From Nanobdellota archaeon (GTDB lineage Archaea > Nanobdellota > Nanobdellia > Pacearchaeales > GW2011-AR1), in contig JAHJSH010000008.1 in assembly GCA_018830525.1 (NCBI GenBank), forward strand, positions 1 through 53,722: a stretch of DNA of 53,722 nucleotides, written 5' to 3'. This document shows positions 32,696-41,880 of the stretch, one piece after another; the stretch's first letter is position 1, and each line of letters starts with the position of its first letter. Made by a program: the position numbers and the translations under genes. A model generated the notes under the pieces. The model saw nothing but the letters and a program-made list of their open reading frames with translations. It was not told the DNA's origin and did no database searches.

Positions 32696-33611
32696 TCGCA
32701 AAATTCCTCCCAGTTTTATCAAAGGATATAAGAGTTTTATATATTGCCCTTGCCGCTTTTTCACCCTGCGCTCTAAATATCTTCTCCCGCCGCTTATATT
32801 TAGCAATTCCTATCTTCTTTTCATTTTTCGGCATATCTTCGATACTACTATCTAATCCTGGAACAAAGTAAGCTACCGCGACATAGTCACGTTTTTTCAA
32901 TTTTTCTGAGATAAAAACTAACTCTCCCCCCTCATATTCCATGCTTATTCTCTTTCCACGATTCATAGCCTTCAAAAATTTCTCATTCTCCTTAAGGGTT
33001 CTCTCGAGAGAATAACCTGAACGAACCATCTTCTCAAAAGTTTTAGTCTCATAAATAAAATCTCCCTTGTGATAAACCATCAGAGGAACCCTATCAATCC
33101 TTTCATACCCCCCAACTACCCCAACAATTTCTGAAAGATGACCTTTCTTAAGTTCTTCAATTTCTTCTCTGCTCCCATCCCTCTCCCCCCGTAGCGTCTT
33201 AGCAACCCTAATCGCAGCACTCTTAACCCACAGAGGTTCTTTGTAATCTTTTCGCAAAATTCTATTCCCGGTAAGTATCTCCACAACTGCTTCTTCTCTC
33301 GCACGTTTAACTTCTCTCGCAGCTTCAATCACTGGAGGAATAGCCTTCTTATAATAATCTCTTTCCCTTTTAATTTTCTCAGTGATTTCTTTATGAAGAG
33401 CGATATCTTTTTCCAATTCTCCAACTTTAAGCTCCAGTTCTTCAACCCACCTTCCTTTTTTCTCGGCCTCTTTTTCTGCTATATCTTTCTGGCTATAAAA
33501 GAAACTTACCATTTCCCCATGAATCTTTAGCCTAGCTACTTCTTTTTTCTTCTGCCTAACTAACTCTTTCTTTTTTTTATCACTTTTCGGCAGATATTTC
33601 CAAATATTCAT
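32679..33611 (-). CDS. Unknown coiled-coil protein
   Basis: The N-terminal 115 residues are strongly charged and predicted coiled coil (KKKEVARLKIHGEMVSFF ... EKIKRERDYYKKA). The C-terminal 180 residues look globular, with short strands (VPLMVYHKGDFIYETKTFEK, GELVFISEKLKKRDYVAVAY). No family is recognised; the layout resembles a coiled-coil sensor. The gene is in the NSUN-NTase-PUA-MetAP operon, so a ribosome- or RNA-related role is possible. Confidence 0.55.
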   Translation of the reverse strand: MNIWKYLPKSDKKKKELVRQKKKEVARLKIHGEMVSFFYSQKDIAEKEAEKKGRWVEELELKVGELEKDIALHKEITEKIKRERDYYKKAIPPVIEAAREVKRAREEAVVEILTGNRILRKDYKEPLWVKSAAIRVAKTLRGERDGSREEIEELKKGHLSEIVGVVGGYERIDRVPLMVYHKGDFIYETKTFEKMVRSGYSLERTLKENEKFLKAMNRGKRISMEYEGGELVFISEKLKKRDYVAVAYFVPGLDSSIEDMPKNEKKIGIAKYKRREKIFRAQGEKAARAIYKTLISFDKTGRNFANDGYQ

Positions 33612-33651
33612 AAAGAGACCACAAAAATGCCTTATTTATGTATTTCTACAC

Positions 33652-34146
33652 TCAAATCGTCTGAGATTTACGTCTTCTTTCCTTAGGCAAGAAACCAAAT
33701 AAAGTCTTTCCACCATCACCTATTTTCCCAACCCCGACAAAATCATCCCCACTTTTAACCGAAACAAAACCTTCCTTAACTTCAACCTGCCCTTCATTAA
33801 CCTCAATATCCTTTCCCTTAAACCAATCTTCTTCCTGAGCCTCATTCAGTTCCAAAACTCTTTCAGTCAATTGCTCCTTCCAAACATGCATTCCATCTAA
33901 ACTTAAACGAACTTCTCGTACCCCATTTCGATTCACCATATCTTTCCCAACATAAAGCCCAATTCCTTCAATCGGCAACAATCTCCAAATTTCCATAATC
34001 TCTTCGTTAGATAAATTCCCTGAGTATGCCCGAATTCTTTCCTTTCCCGACCGAATCAATAATTGCGGAATCTTCTTCATCCCAAGATCTTCAAGCCCGG
34101 CTATAAATTTCTTCTTCTTTGCTCGGTCGAGGATGGAGATTTTCAT
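33652..34146 (-). CDS. PUA-domain protein, probable NSUN partner
   Basis: The 164-residue protein has a small N-terminal domain, then KGKDIEVNEGQVEVKEGFVSVKSGDDFVGVGKIG and FGFLPKERRRKS. That is a PUA-like RNA-binding fold near its C-terminus. In many archaea such a domain is adjacent or fused to NOP2/Sun methyltransferases. It overlaps the nucleotidyltransferase gene by 4 bases. It could deliver RNA substrate to the methyltransferase two genes upstream. Confidence 0.65.
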   Translation of the reverse strand: MKISILDRAKKKKFIAGLEDLGMKKIPQLLIRSGKERIRAYSGNLSNEEIMEIWRLLPIEGIGLYVGKDMVNRNGVREVRLSLDGMHVWKEQLTERVLELNEAQEEDWFKGKDIEVNEGQVEVKEGFVSVKSGDDFVGVGKIGDGGKTLFGFLPKERRRKSQTI

Positions 34147-34694
34147 CTTCTAGCCCTCGCAGCATATTTATCATTCATTTTTTTGAATCTTCTTTGTCTG
34201 CAAACTTTTATTTTCTTACATTTAAGTTCAATCTTATCAATTATTTTATTCAACTTTCTATTTTTGTCAGGATATCTTTCACTATGCCCTTTTCGATAAA
34301 GCAAGAGAAATTCATTTGGAACAATCCTAAATTTAAAATTATTTATTTCACCATAGTTTTTATATTTAAAAATAGAAGAAGATAAATAATCAATTGTCCT
34401 ATTACTTCTAACCTGATAGACATCTCCGACAATTCTTATCAATCTAACATCCACCTCAAAACTATTTTTATGATAAACAATTTTTCTCCCAATAAATTTT
34501 TTATGATAACCCATTTTATCAAAAATCTCATTTAATAAAATCAAATCTTTTTCAAAACAAACCAAATCCAAATCTTTTGCTTTCCATTCTTCGCCAAGTC
34601 CTTTATAACAAAATCCCCCAAAGACATAATATTTCAATTTTCTTTTATTAAATTGAGAAATTACTTTTTGAAATTCCTTAAATTGTATTTTCAT
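34143..34694 (-). CDS. Nucleotidyltransferase-fold protein
   Basis: The sequence YYVFGGFCYKG (G26, G27), KDLDLVC (D41, D43) and SFEVDVRLI (D82) gives a full set of nucleotidyltransferase residues. The C-terminal half is basic (KCKKIKVCRQRRFKK). It sits between the NSUN methyltransferase and the PUA gene with 4-base overlaps on both sides. It resembles stand-alone NTases of toxin-antitoxin or tRNA-modifying type, but the operon suggests an RNA-linked role. Substrate unknown. Confidence 0.65.
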   Translation of the reverse strand: MKIQFKEFQKVISQFNKRKLKYYVFGGFCYKGLGEEWKAKDLDLVCFEKDLILLNEIFDKMGYHKKFIGRKIVYHKNSFEVDVRLIRIVGDVYQVRSNRTIDYLSSSIFKYKNYGEINNFKFRIVPNEFLLLYRKGHSERYPDKNRKLNKIIDKIELKCKKIKVCRQRRFKKMNDKYAARARR

Positions 34695-35698
34695 GCTTCA
34701 CACCCCTTCTCACTTTTCTTGACAATCTTCGCAACGAAAAACCCATCAGTATCATTGTCCTGCGGATATAACCTCAAACATTTCTTAACTTCATCAGAAA
34801 GTTTTTCACCCCCCCATTCAGTTACACCACAATGAAATTTCAATGGCAAAGTCAACTTCTCAACTTCAACATCAAAATTCTCAATCAAATAATTAACAAT
34901 CATCTCATCTTCTTCCGGAGCCAAAGTACAAGTCGAATAAATCATCTCGCCGCCAACCTTCAAAATCTTCAAAGCCGCAATAGCTAACTGTTTCTGAACG
35001 GCAGCAATTTTCTTAATCATATTAACATTCCATATCTCAAATGTCCTCGGAGATTTTCTCAAAGTTCCTTCACCCGAGCATGGCGCATCAACAAGAATTT
35101 TATCAAAACGCATCTGCGATTTTTTCAATAACCTCTCACAAAGTGCAACTCCTTCCTTTCGTGTAACAATTGTGTTCATGACCCCGCATCTTTCCAAGTT
35201 AGAACTTAGTATACCAATTCTCCCCATACTAACTTCATTAGCCATAATCGTCCCAGTATTTTCCATCATCGCCGCAGCTTGAGTCGTCTTACTCCCCGGG
35301 CTCGCACACAAATCTAGAATAATCTCGCCCGGCTTCGGCTGTAATGCCAACATCGGCAACATCGAACTAATCTCCTGAACATAATAATAACCGAGCAAAT
35401 GTTCTTTCGTCTTTCCAATCTCCCCAGGATTCAACTTCGATTCAATAACCATCACTTCTGGAAACTCCTCAAACGGTTGCTTAATCTTCCAACCATAATC
35501 CTCAAGCCGTTTCTTCAAATCATCAACACTAATCTTTAACGTATTAACTCTAATGGAAGTCGGCGTCTTAGTATACGAAATATCAAAGAACTTCTTCGCA
35601 TCAGCCTTGCCAAGCAAAGCTTCCATCCGCGCCACAAAACCTTCCTTCGGAGGGAACTTCTCTTTCAAATACTCTGAATAATTCTTACGCTCATCCAT
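34691..35698 (-). CDS. NOL1/NOP2/Sun-family RNA m5C methyltransferase
   Basis: Motif I CASPGSKTTQ (131-140) binds S-adenosylmethionine. Motif IV DAPCSGEGT contains C207, and motif VI STCTLAPEE contains the nucleophile C257. This two-cysteine arrangement is diagnostic for the family, which methylates cytosine in rRNA or tRNA. At 335 residues it lacks the fused PUA domain, which may be supplied by the protein two genes downstream. It is the first gene of a five-gene minus-strand operon. Confidence 0.92.
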   Translation of the reverse strand: MDERKNYSEYLKEKFPPKEGFVARMEALLGKADAKKFFDISYTKTPTSIRVNTLKISVDDLKKRLEDYGWKIKQPFEEFPEVMVIESKLNPGEIGKTKEHLLGYYYVQEISSMLPMLALQPKPGEIILDLCASPGSKTTQAAAMMENTGTIMANEVSMGRIGILSSNLERCGVMNTIVTRKEGVALCERLLKKSQMRFDKILVDAPCSGEGTLRKSPRTFEIWNVNMIKKIAAVQKQLAIAALKILKVGGEMIYSTCTLAPEEDEMIVNYLIENFDVEVEKLTLPLKFHCGVTEWGGEKLSDEVKKCLRLYPQDNDTDGFFVAKIVKKSEKGCEA

Positions 35699-35800
35699 AA
35701 AATAAAGAGAATTCCTCGCTATAAAAAGCTAATCAATCAAGTAATGCTCGGATCCGGTTGTGTTTAATTTAGAAATCAAAAATCTATGCTTTTTATCACC

Positions 35801-35815
35801 TATAAATATTTATAC
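35801..35815 (+). promoter_or_regulatory. TATA-like promoter of the small zinc-ribbon gene
   Basis: TATAAATATTTATAC lies about 22-36 bases upstream of the ATG at 35837, as in leaderless or short-leader archaeal genes. Confidence 0.5.
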
Positions 35816-35836
35816 CTTCATTAATTTACAAAATTT

Positions 35837-36043
35837 ATGGTTGATAAAAAAGAATCATTAGAAAAAAAAGTTGCAACAAGAGAACATATTGTAACAGACC
35901 AAGGAAACGGGGGTTCTTTTTGTAGCCACTGTAATTATAATTTAGGCTCTGATCCTTCTAGACATTATAGAAAATGTCCGGGATGTGATTACAGATTAAT
36001 TGAAGGTGGAGTTTATATTGGTCAGGGCGGATCTGATTTTTGA
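35837..36043 (+). CDS. Small zinc-ribbon protein
   Basis: The 68-residue protein contains CSHC and CPGC pairs (FCSHCNYNLG and KCPGCDYRLIEGG) able to hold one zinc ion. The N-terminus is lysine/glutamate rich. No further domains are present. It is a plausible small nucleic-acid- or protein-binding factor. It is transcribed alone, diverging from the NSUN operon. Confidence 0.6.
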   Translation: MVDKKESLEKKVATREHIVTDQGNGGSFCSHCNYNLGSDPSRHYRKCPGCDYRLIEGGVYIGQGGSDF

Positions 36044-36053
36044 TTTCTAAACT

Positions 36054-36072
36054 CAAAATCCTTCGGATTTTG
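36054..36072. terminator. Perfect hairpin after the zinc-ribbon gene
   Basis: CAAAATCC and GGATTTTG form an 8-base stem around a TTC loop, starting 10 bases after the stop codon. It could stabilise or end the transcript. There is no clear U-run directly after it, so an archaeal terminator is only one explanation; a repeat fragment is another. Confidence 0.4.
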
Positions 36073-36173
36073 TCCCATCTCGCTCTGCCCTCTAGGGAAT
36101 ATAACAGCAATTAAAACATTCGTCCTACTCATCTTAATTCTGAAGAACTAGTTTTAATCGCAAACGTTAAACA

Positions 36174-36974
36174 TCAATTAAACTTCCTCATCAAATCATA
36201 ATAAACCAACGCTTCATCCGAGACATGCTGTGATTTAAGATTTTCTAAGTAGTATTCTAATTGCTCCAATCTCTTCTCTCCAACCATAACCCTCCGAGCT
36301 AATCCCAAGAGTGGAGGATACGGAACCGAATTCCCTTCTACCATGATAACCGGAATTTTAAGAGCATAACTAACACCCATATAAAATAATCCTTTGGGGT
36401 CATGTTCTCCATCAAAGTTTGCAATGATTAAATCAACTTGGTCATGAACCGCTTCAAAATAATCAGGGTCTGGATCAAGTAAGGAATTTTTCTTTTTTAG
36501 AGTAATTCTCCCAACAAGGCCACTAAATTTTTCCAAATTTCCCGCGAACAAAACACTCCGATAAGGCTCACGAGATTTAGTCCTATCCCTAGATTTCATT
36601 CGCTCACCTCTTTCCCATTTAGAATTATTCAAAAAATCTGTTGCTTCGCTAAAGTTTTCAAAATTATAATCTGAAACTTTAGAGATAATATCCTCACTCG
36701 GAAAATTTTCATCTACAGAAATTATAAAATTTCCCCTAGCCCAAGAAGCCCCCAGTTCGGCATAAGACATCGTCCCTACCCGTTTTCCCTTAGGCGTATA
36801 AATCAAAGAAACTGGACAGTTCATCGCAGAAGCCATATCATCCGTTACAAGTCGAGCAATCGAACTCTGGCTATGATTTCGAGGGTCATCAAATTCAAAA
36901 TTTTTTGAAAGTTTCCCATGAAGCTCATTTCGCCATCCCGAGAAATTCCCAATAGTATAAACCTTAGTCTTCAT
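36174..36974 (-). CDS. Tandem nucleoside 2-deoxyribosyltransferase-like protein
   Basis: Two Rossmann-like halves are visible. The first has KVYTIGNFSGWRNEL, FDDPRNHSQ and YAELGASWARGNFIISVDEN. The second has YRSVLFAGNLEKF, DLIIANFDGEHDPKGLFYMG and GVSYALKIPVIMVEGN. The asparagine/aspartate and glutamate positions fit nucleoside deoxyribosyltransferase or related N-glycoside-cleaving proteins. Proteins of this fold act in nucleotide salvage or as NAD-consuming effectors. The substrate cannot be told. Confidence 0.65.
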   Translation of the reverse strand: MKTKVYTIGNFSGWRNELHGKLSKNFEFDDPRNHSQSSIARLVTDDMASAMNCPVSLIYTPKGKRVGTMSYAELGASWARGNFIISVDENFPSEDIISKVSDYNFENFSEATDFLNNSKWERGERMKSRDRTKSREPYRSVLFAGNLEKFSGLVGRITLKKKNSLLDPDPDYFEAVHDQVDLIIANFDGEHDPKGLFYMGVSYALKIPVIMVEGNSVPYPPLLGLARRVMVGEKRLEQLEYYLENLKSQHVSDEALVYYDLMRKFN

Positions 36975-37019
36975 AAAATATTTATTTCTTCAAGCTTTTT
37001 AAATAAATATGAGATTAAC

Positions 37020-37616
37020 TTAATGCTTCTTCCTAATAAACCAAAGCGGGAAAACAATGTCACTTATACAGCATGGAATAAAAACACACAAAAACACAAT
37101 CAAAGAAAAAATCAAAATAATCCAAGCATTAATATTAATACTAAAAGCTAATAAATAAAATAGGCTTGCAAAAATTGACAAGAAAACATGAACCGAATGG
37201 CTAACTTTAAACAAATTCCATTTCATCCCGATAGCCGCTCCAGCCAATGCAACACCCAAAATCAAAAATGGTTTTTCTATAATTGGCAAATGAAAATGAG
37301 TATGTAAAGAAAATAAATTTCCAGCAATCCACGGTAAAATAATATCGCTCAAACTCCCAATCAAAATAGCTCCAACAATACCAATAAAGATACATTTCAA
37401 AAAAGACTTATTATATTTCCAATAAATTGCAGAAGTCGCCATCGCCGAAACCAAAACATGTGCAGGATGCATAATCTCAAAAAGACTCTCCGACGGGACA
37501 TTCCCTAACAAATAAAAAATAGCGACCAAAACACCTGCAGCCAAACTTGCAGTTAGCGTGAATGGCAAATGATGCCAGAGTTCTTTCCAAATTGTATTAC
37601 CTTTACTAAATTTCAT
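37020..37616 (-). CDS. Six-helix membrane protein of unknown function
   Basis: The 198-residue protein has about six membrane helices. Conserved-looking polar residues lie at helix ends: HLPFT, MHPAHVLVSAMATS, LSDIILPWIAG and HTHFHLPIIEKP. The clustered histidines could bind a metal, but no transporter family is recognised. It stands alone between the PolB and deoxyribosyltransferase-like genes. Confidence 0.5.
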   Translation of the reverse strand: MKFSKGNTIWKELWHHLPFTLTASLAAGVLVAIFYLLGNVPSESLFEIMHPAHVLVSAMATSAIYWKYNKSFLKCIFIGIVGAILIGSLSDIILPWIAGNLFSLHTHFHLPIIEKPFLILGVALAGAAIGMKWNLFKVSHSVHVFLSIFASLFYLLAFSININAWIILIFSLIVFLCVFIPCCISDIVFPLWFIRKKH

Positions 37617-37655
37617 GAAAACAATAGTTTATTATAATTTATAACTTTATCGCAA

Positions 37656-40166
37656 CTAAAACAACTTCTCCTGTTTTTCACCCTCAGCAATTTCCCTCAC
37701 ATTAACATCAAACACATCAAAAATATTTTCAACAGCAGGCAAAATTTGATTATTCAAATAATACTCAATATCATACTTTGCTTTCTCATCAGGCAAGAAA
37801 ACTCTATCCCCCACCCTTTTCCCTTTTCCCTCCCCGATAAAATATTCAATTAACATTCCTGGACTAACCGAAATTTCTTGAGCTTCCATTTTCTTGGCCG
37901 CAACAACATGAGGTCCTTCATTAAGATATTCATTTATGGGTTGACGCAATTGTGTTCGAATCATCAGGTCATCAAGATTAACATTCCTATTTTTCAAATC
38001 CGCAAGAACCTTCCTCAAAAGTTTCAAAGCATCCTTATATGGTTCATCATTAGGCTCACCAGAGTCATCCCTTGGGGACAAAATCTTCGCCAAAACCTCA
38101 CTCTGCAAATTCCGAGTCAACTTACACCAATCTCTACGAACCGTTTCAAATCCCCTAATTTTAATTTTACCTTTTTCATCAACTAAAGCATATTTCTTCT
38201 TTGCCCCCCTATCCGTCGTCCTTTTAGAAACAAACAATCCTCGAGAATAAAAGTCCTCCAAATCCAACTCCATAATCCCTGGAAGTTTAGAATTAATTTT
38301 CTTCAAAAAATCAAGAACTTGCTTCTTACTTTTGCTTCCCTGCAAAAATGCAATAGAATCTGTATCTGAATAAATAATCTTGTAACCTTCCTTTTCAATT
38401 GTGTTAATCGTATCGTGAGTAAATTTCCTAACAAATGCGAGAGTTGAGGCTGCAGCTTCACGAGAATAATACCTCGCCCCAAAAAATCCCTGATAACCAA
38501 AACTAGCATTTGCCAGTAATTTATATGCGTTACTCCTAGCCTTAGTCATAGCATTCTTATCCCGATTATATTCTTCCTTATACTTTTTTCTTTTTTCAAC
38601 AACTTCCGATAACAATTTTCCAAAAAATCCCTCTTTCTTTTCAAAATAAAATTTTCCTTTCTTACCATCCAAAACAAACTCCGGCGACTCAAAAAATCCT
38701 TTTCCACCCTTTTCACTAAGAGTAGATTTTGAGATATTAAATGAAACAATTATACTCGCATGCATACTTGTAAAATCAAACATCACCAAATTTTCATAAA
38801 GCCCGGGTGAAGGTTCAAAAACAAAAGCTCCTTCAAACTTTCCTTTTGCTTTCCTTTCACTAATTTCATTATACATTGGACGCTTTTCAGCAATCTCGTC
38901 AAATCTATCTAAGTTATGTAAAATATGATTCTCAACATGCGAAGACATTCGATCACGAGTAACCTCAAACAAGGGCTCTTTCACAATTTTACAAAACTCG
39001 AGCATGTCCGGCCAAAGTTTCTCCGCAAGTTTGTAAGTAACTATCGCATCTTGCAAATTATACGAAAAAAAATCTTGCCAATCACTATTAGTCATATTAG
39101 GCAACCGAGCAAAATCAAAATCTTCTTTCTTCTCACCAACAAGTTCACCCGCAACTTCATTAAGAGATAAAGTTTCAGATTGCAAATATTGAGAAAAAAC
39201 AGCGTCGACAAATCTAAATAAATCTACATGAACAATTCCATTAATCTTTCCTGAAGGAATTCTCCCACGAGTAAAAGTCGGACCACGACCATCAATCCCC
39301 AACCCCAATTTAACTTTATTCTTCTGAGAAGCCGCTTTCAGGTAAGGAAGATCAAATCCATCAGAAAAATATCCTGTCAAAATATCTGGGTCATAGTCAT
39401 TAACATATTCAACGAACTTTTCAATCATCTCCCCCTCATCCTTAAAACATTCTACATAATCTTGAGCCTTGTCACAATTTTTCCAAGTCAAAACTTTCTT
39501 AATTCCCTCGCCATAAAGTGAAATCATCAAAACATCTCCCTTTCCAAGTTCAGTATCGTCAGTTTCAATATCATAAGCTAAAATCTTTGGCTCAAACTCT
39601 TGTTCTTTCTCCAACTTAGAAATTTTCTTAGCCCCAACACAAATCTCAACACCTGCTTGCAGGTTCTCGTGCCCTGAAAGGGTATCAAATGCATCGGCAA
39701 TTCCTCCAAAATCTTCTATTCCTAAAATATTTCCTTCGACAGAATGCCATGTCAACGGTTCAACACCTTTTTCTTTTATGTATTTACTAATAATCGGAAT
39801 ATCATATTCTCTCCGAGCTTCAATTTCATCCATATCTCCAATCTCCGAAGCGATGTCATGTGCATCCTTATGATTTGTCACGAAAACCCGAATCGCCTTT
39901 ACATCTTTTCCAAGGAATTTCTTATCAATAACTTCCGTCCGTAAAACTTTACTCGTACGAGAAGATTTACTAACTTCAATACCCTTAATTTTCTTGATAA
40001 CCTTGTCAGGCTTAGCCCCTTTCTTCAAAATCACATAAAAATTAGGTTCATATGAGTCAACTACACAAACCTTCCTCCCCTTTTCATTCCGTCCAATCAA
40101 TCGAACATAGTTCCTACCATCAAAATCAAAATAGTCATAATCGACTGGGACGAATTCAAACTTCAT
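37656..40166 (-). CDS. polB: Family B DNA polymerase, proofreading domain intact, variant motif A
   Basis: This 836-residue polymerase has Exo I (D199, E201 in YDIETDD), Exo II (DYDPDILTGYFSDGFDLPY) and Exo III (YNLQD). The palm motifs are motif A VMFDFTSMHASIIVSFN (D464), motif B KLLANASFGYQG and motif C IYSDTDS. In motif A the usual SLYPS is SMHAS: the steric-gate tyrosine that excludes ribonucleotides is H469. No intein is present. It should be the main or repair replicase. It is not split, as it is in some DPANN. Confidence 0.95.
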   Translation of the reverse strand: MKFEFVPVDYDYFDFDGRNYVRLIGRNEKGRKVCVVDSYEPNFYVILKKGAKPDKVIKKIKGIEVSKSSRTSKVLRTEVIDKKFLGKDVKAIRVFVTNHKDAHDIASEIGDMDEIEARREYDIPIISKYIKEKGVEPLTWHSVEGNILGIEDFGGIADAFDTLSGHENLQAGVEICVGAKKISKLEKEQEFEPKILAYDIETDDTELGKGDVLMISLYGEGIKKVLTWKNCDKAQDYVECFKDEGEMIEKFVEYVNDYDPDILTGYFSDGFDLPYLKAASQKNKVKLGLGIDGRGPTFTRGRIPSGKINGIVHVDLFRFVDAVFSQYLQSETLSLNEVAGELVGEKKEDFDFARLPNMTNSDWQDFFSYNLQDAIVTYKLAEKLWPDMLEFCKIVKEPLFEVTRDRMSSHVENHILHNLDRFDEIAEKRPMYNEISERKAKGKFEGAFVFEPSPGLYENLVMFDFTSMHASIIVSFNISKSTLSEKGGKGFFESPEFVLDGKKGKFYFEKKEGFFGKLLSEVVEKRKKYKEEYNRDKNAMTKARSNAYKLLANASFGYQGFFGARYYSREAAASTLAFVRKFTHDTINTIEKEGYKIIYSDTDSIAFLQGSKSKKQVLDFLKKINSKLPGIMELDLEDFYSRGLFVSKRTTDRGAKKKYALVDEKGKIKIRGFETVRRDWCKLTRNLQSEVLAKILSPRDDSGEPNDEPYKDALKLLRKVLADLKNRNVNLDDLMIRTQLRQPINEYLNEGPHVVAAKKMEAQEISVSPGMLIEYFIGEGKGKRVGDRVFLPDEKAKYDIEYYLNNQILPAVENIFDVFDVNVREIAEGEKQEKLF

Positions 40167-40245
40167 ATTTATCTAAATTTATCGAGACTTATATGTTTTT
40201 CTAGAGCAGTATTGTAACCACTATATAGATACAACGAACAAAAGA

Positions 40246-40254
40246 TTTATAAAT
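40246..40254 (+). promoter_or_regulatory. TATA-like promoter of the 54-residue gene
   Basis: TTTATAAAT lies about 20-28 bases before the ATG at 40274, implying a leaderless transcript that covers this gene and the next. Confidence 0.5.
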
Positions 40255-40273
40255 CCAGACCCTCTAAATTTCT

Positions 40274-40438
40274 ATGGGAGATTGCATAGCAAAATATAAT
40301 CTTAATTCTAATAGTCCTCCCTATCACCTAGAAGACTTAATCCCAAAAGGTTACTCTCCAACACAAACTCAATCAAATTATTCAGCACGTATGAATAACA
40401 TGGCCTATTCAGGAATTAACAGGAGCACAATTTTCTAA
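40274..40438 (+). CDS. Small protein, 54 residues, coupled to the next gene
   Basis: The frame reads MGDCIAKYNLNSNSPPYHLE, then DLIPKGYSPTQTQSNYSARM and ends GINRSTIF. Its stop overlaps the ATG of the next gene by one base (TAATG). The coupling and the well-placed TATA box support a real gene despite its length. It has no hydrophobic segment; function unknown. Confidence 0.5.
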   Translation: MGDCIAKYNLNSNSPPYHLEDLIPKGYSPTQTQSNYSARMNNMAYSGINRSTIF

Positions 40439-40818
40439 TGGCAAAAAAATCTCAAAGACCTTCAGTAAAAATAAATACCTATGAACAAGCAAGCAGGATT
40501 CTTAACGGATACCATGAGTCTAGGGAGTATCTACAATCACTCATTGGACATTTTGTCCCTAATGGGGGTCTAATTGTTGATTGTTCTGATATGAAAAATC
40601 TAAAATATCATGGAAGAACAATTCAGGGAGTAGCCAAAAAAATATTAGAATCCAGCGAATTAATGAAGAAGATAAAATCCCTCCCCACAATTGAAGACGA
40701 AGTCGAAAGAGAACTCTTCGATGAAAGAATTTGCATACAACTGGAAGGACGACCGCTCTCGAGCAACTATCTACTTTATTTAACTAGACAATATCACAAG
40801 GCCAAGGGTAACCAATAA
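40438..40818 (+). CDS. Hypothetical protein, 126 residues
   Basis: A basic N-terminus (MAKKSQRPSVKINTYEQAS) and an otherwise alpha/beta composition (GGLIVDCSDMKNLKYHGRT, ERELFDERICIQLEGRP) are visible. No family is recognised. It is translated in step with the 54-residue protein upstream and is followed by fen1 after 30 bases, so it may be co-expressed with DNA replication functions. Confidence 0.55.
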   Translation: MAKKSQRPSVKINTYEQASRILNGYHESREYLQSLIGHFVPNGGLIVDCSDMKNLKYHGRTIQGVAKKILESSELMKKIKSLPTIEDEVERELFDERICIQLEGRPLSSNYLLYLTRQYHKAKGNQ

Positions 40819-40848
40819 TCTTATTAATTTCTTTAACATTCACATAAC

Positions 40849-41880
40849 ATGGGAGTTCAGATATCAGAAATAATTCCACGTAAGGAGATCGAAATAAAAG
40901 ATCTAAAAGGAAAAATCGTAGCGATAGATGCGTTCAACACACTTTATCAATTTCTCACAACGATTCGGCAACCAGACGGGACACCGTTAATGGATAACGA
41001 GGGAAGAATAACCTCTCATCTCTCAGGACTTTTCTACCGAAACATAAATCTCCTCCAGGAAGGATTAAAGCCAGTCTACGTATTTGATGGAAAACCCCCC
41101 GAATTGAAACAGCAAGAAATAGAAAGGCGAAAAGAAGCGAAGCGAATGGCAGAACAAAGGTATGAAACTGCGAAATCTTCTGAAGATACAAAAGGTATGG
41201 GAAAATATGCAGGGCGTTTCGTGAAAATTACTGATGAGATAATTGAAGAAAGCAAAAAACTTCTTGAAGCAATGGGAATCCCTGTAATCCAATCTCCTGG
41301 AGAAGGCGAAGCTGAAGCCGCAGTTCTTGCAAGGGCTGGAAAAGTTTGGGCAGCAGCTTCTCAAGATTATGATGCATTACTTTATGGAACTCCTTTTCTT
41401 GTAAGAAACTTAACTCTCGCACGAAGAAGAAAAACCTCTGCCGGAATCTACATAGATGTTAATCCCGAATTAATCGAATTCCAAGATGTATTAAACAAAT
41501 TACAGATAGAAAAAGATCAATTAATCTGTCTGGCAATCCTGGTCGGTACAGATTATAATCCTGGCGGAGTAAAAGGGCTAGGACAAAAACGAGCATTAGA
41601 AATTGTTCAAAAATACAAGTATCCAGTAGAAATTTTCAAACATGTCCAAGAACACGAAAAATACGATTTCGTCTTTGATTGGCAGGAAGTATTCAAACAG
41701 TTCCATGAATACGAAGTTTCCCCCTCTTCTGAAATAGAGTTTAAGGAAGTCAATGAAGGAAAAGTAAAAGAGATTCTTCTATCACATGAATTCTCCGAAA
41801 GCAGAATAGATTCCGGATTACAAAAACTAAGGCAAATCGAAGAGTCAAAAAAACAAAAAGGTCTAAACGAGTTTTTTTAA
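40849..41880 (+). CDS. fen: Flap endonuclease 1
   Basis: The 343-residue protein has the XPG N domain (AIDAFNTLYQFL, D27; YVFDGKPPELK) and the I domain (SPGEGEAEAAVLA; ASQDYDALLYG). The helix-hairpin-helix is LVGTDYNPGGVKGLGQKRAL. It ends in a PCNA-binding box (QKGLNEFF). It removes 5' flaps in Okazaki fragment maturation. The last 31 coding bases recur diverged at 42085-42115. Length is normal. Confidence 0.95.
   Translation: MGVQISEIIPRKEIEIKDLKGKIVAIDAFNTLYQFLTTIRQPDGTPLMDNEGRITSHLSGLFYRNINLLQEGLKPVYVFDGKPPELKQQEIERRKEAKRMAEQRYETAKSSEDTKGMGKYAGRFVKITDEIIEESKKLLEAMGIPVIQSPGEGEAEAAVLARAGKVWAAASQDYDALLYGTPFLVRNLTLARRRKTSAGIYIDVNPELIEFQDVLNKLQIEKDQLICLAILVGTDYNPGGVKGLGQKRALEIVQKYKYPVEIFKHVQEHEKYDFVFDWQEVFKQFHEYEVSPSSEIEFKEVNEGKVKEILLSHEFSESRIDSGLQKLRQIEESKKQKGLNEFF
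41850..41880 (+). repeat. fen1 3'-end repeat, functional copy
   Basis: This 31-base segment encodes KQKGLNEFF and the stop of FEN1. A diverged second copy ends at 42115. Confidence 0.8.

Noticed and set aside
36054-36072. Bacterial rho-independent terminator
   Set aside because: A perfect stem exists, but no U-tract follows it directly and the genome is archaeal, so it is only listed as a hairpin with low confidence.
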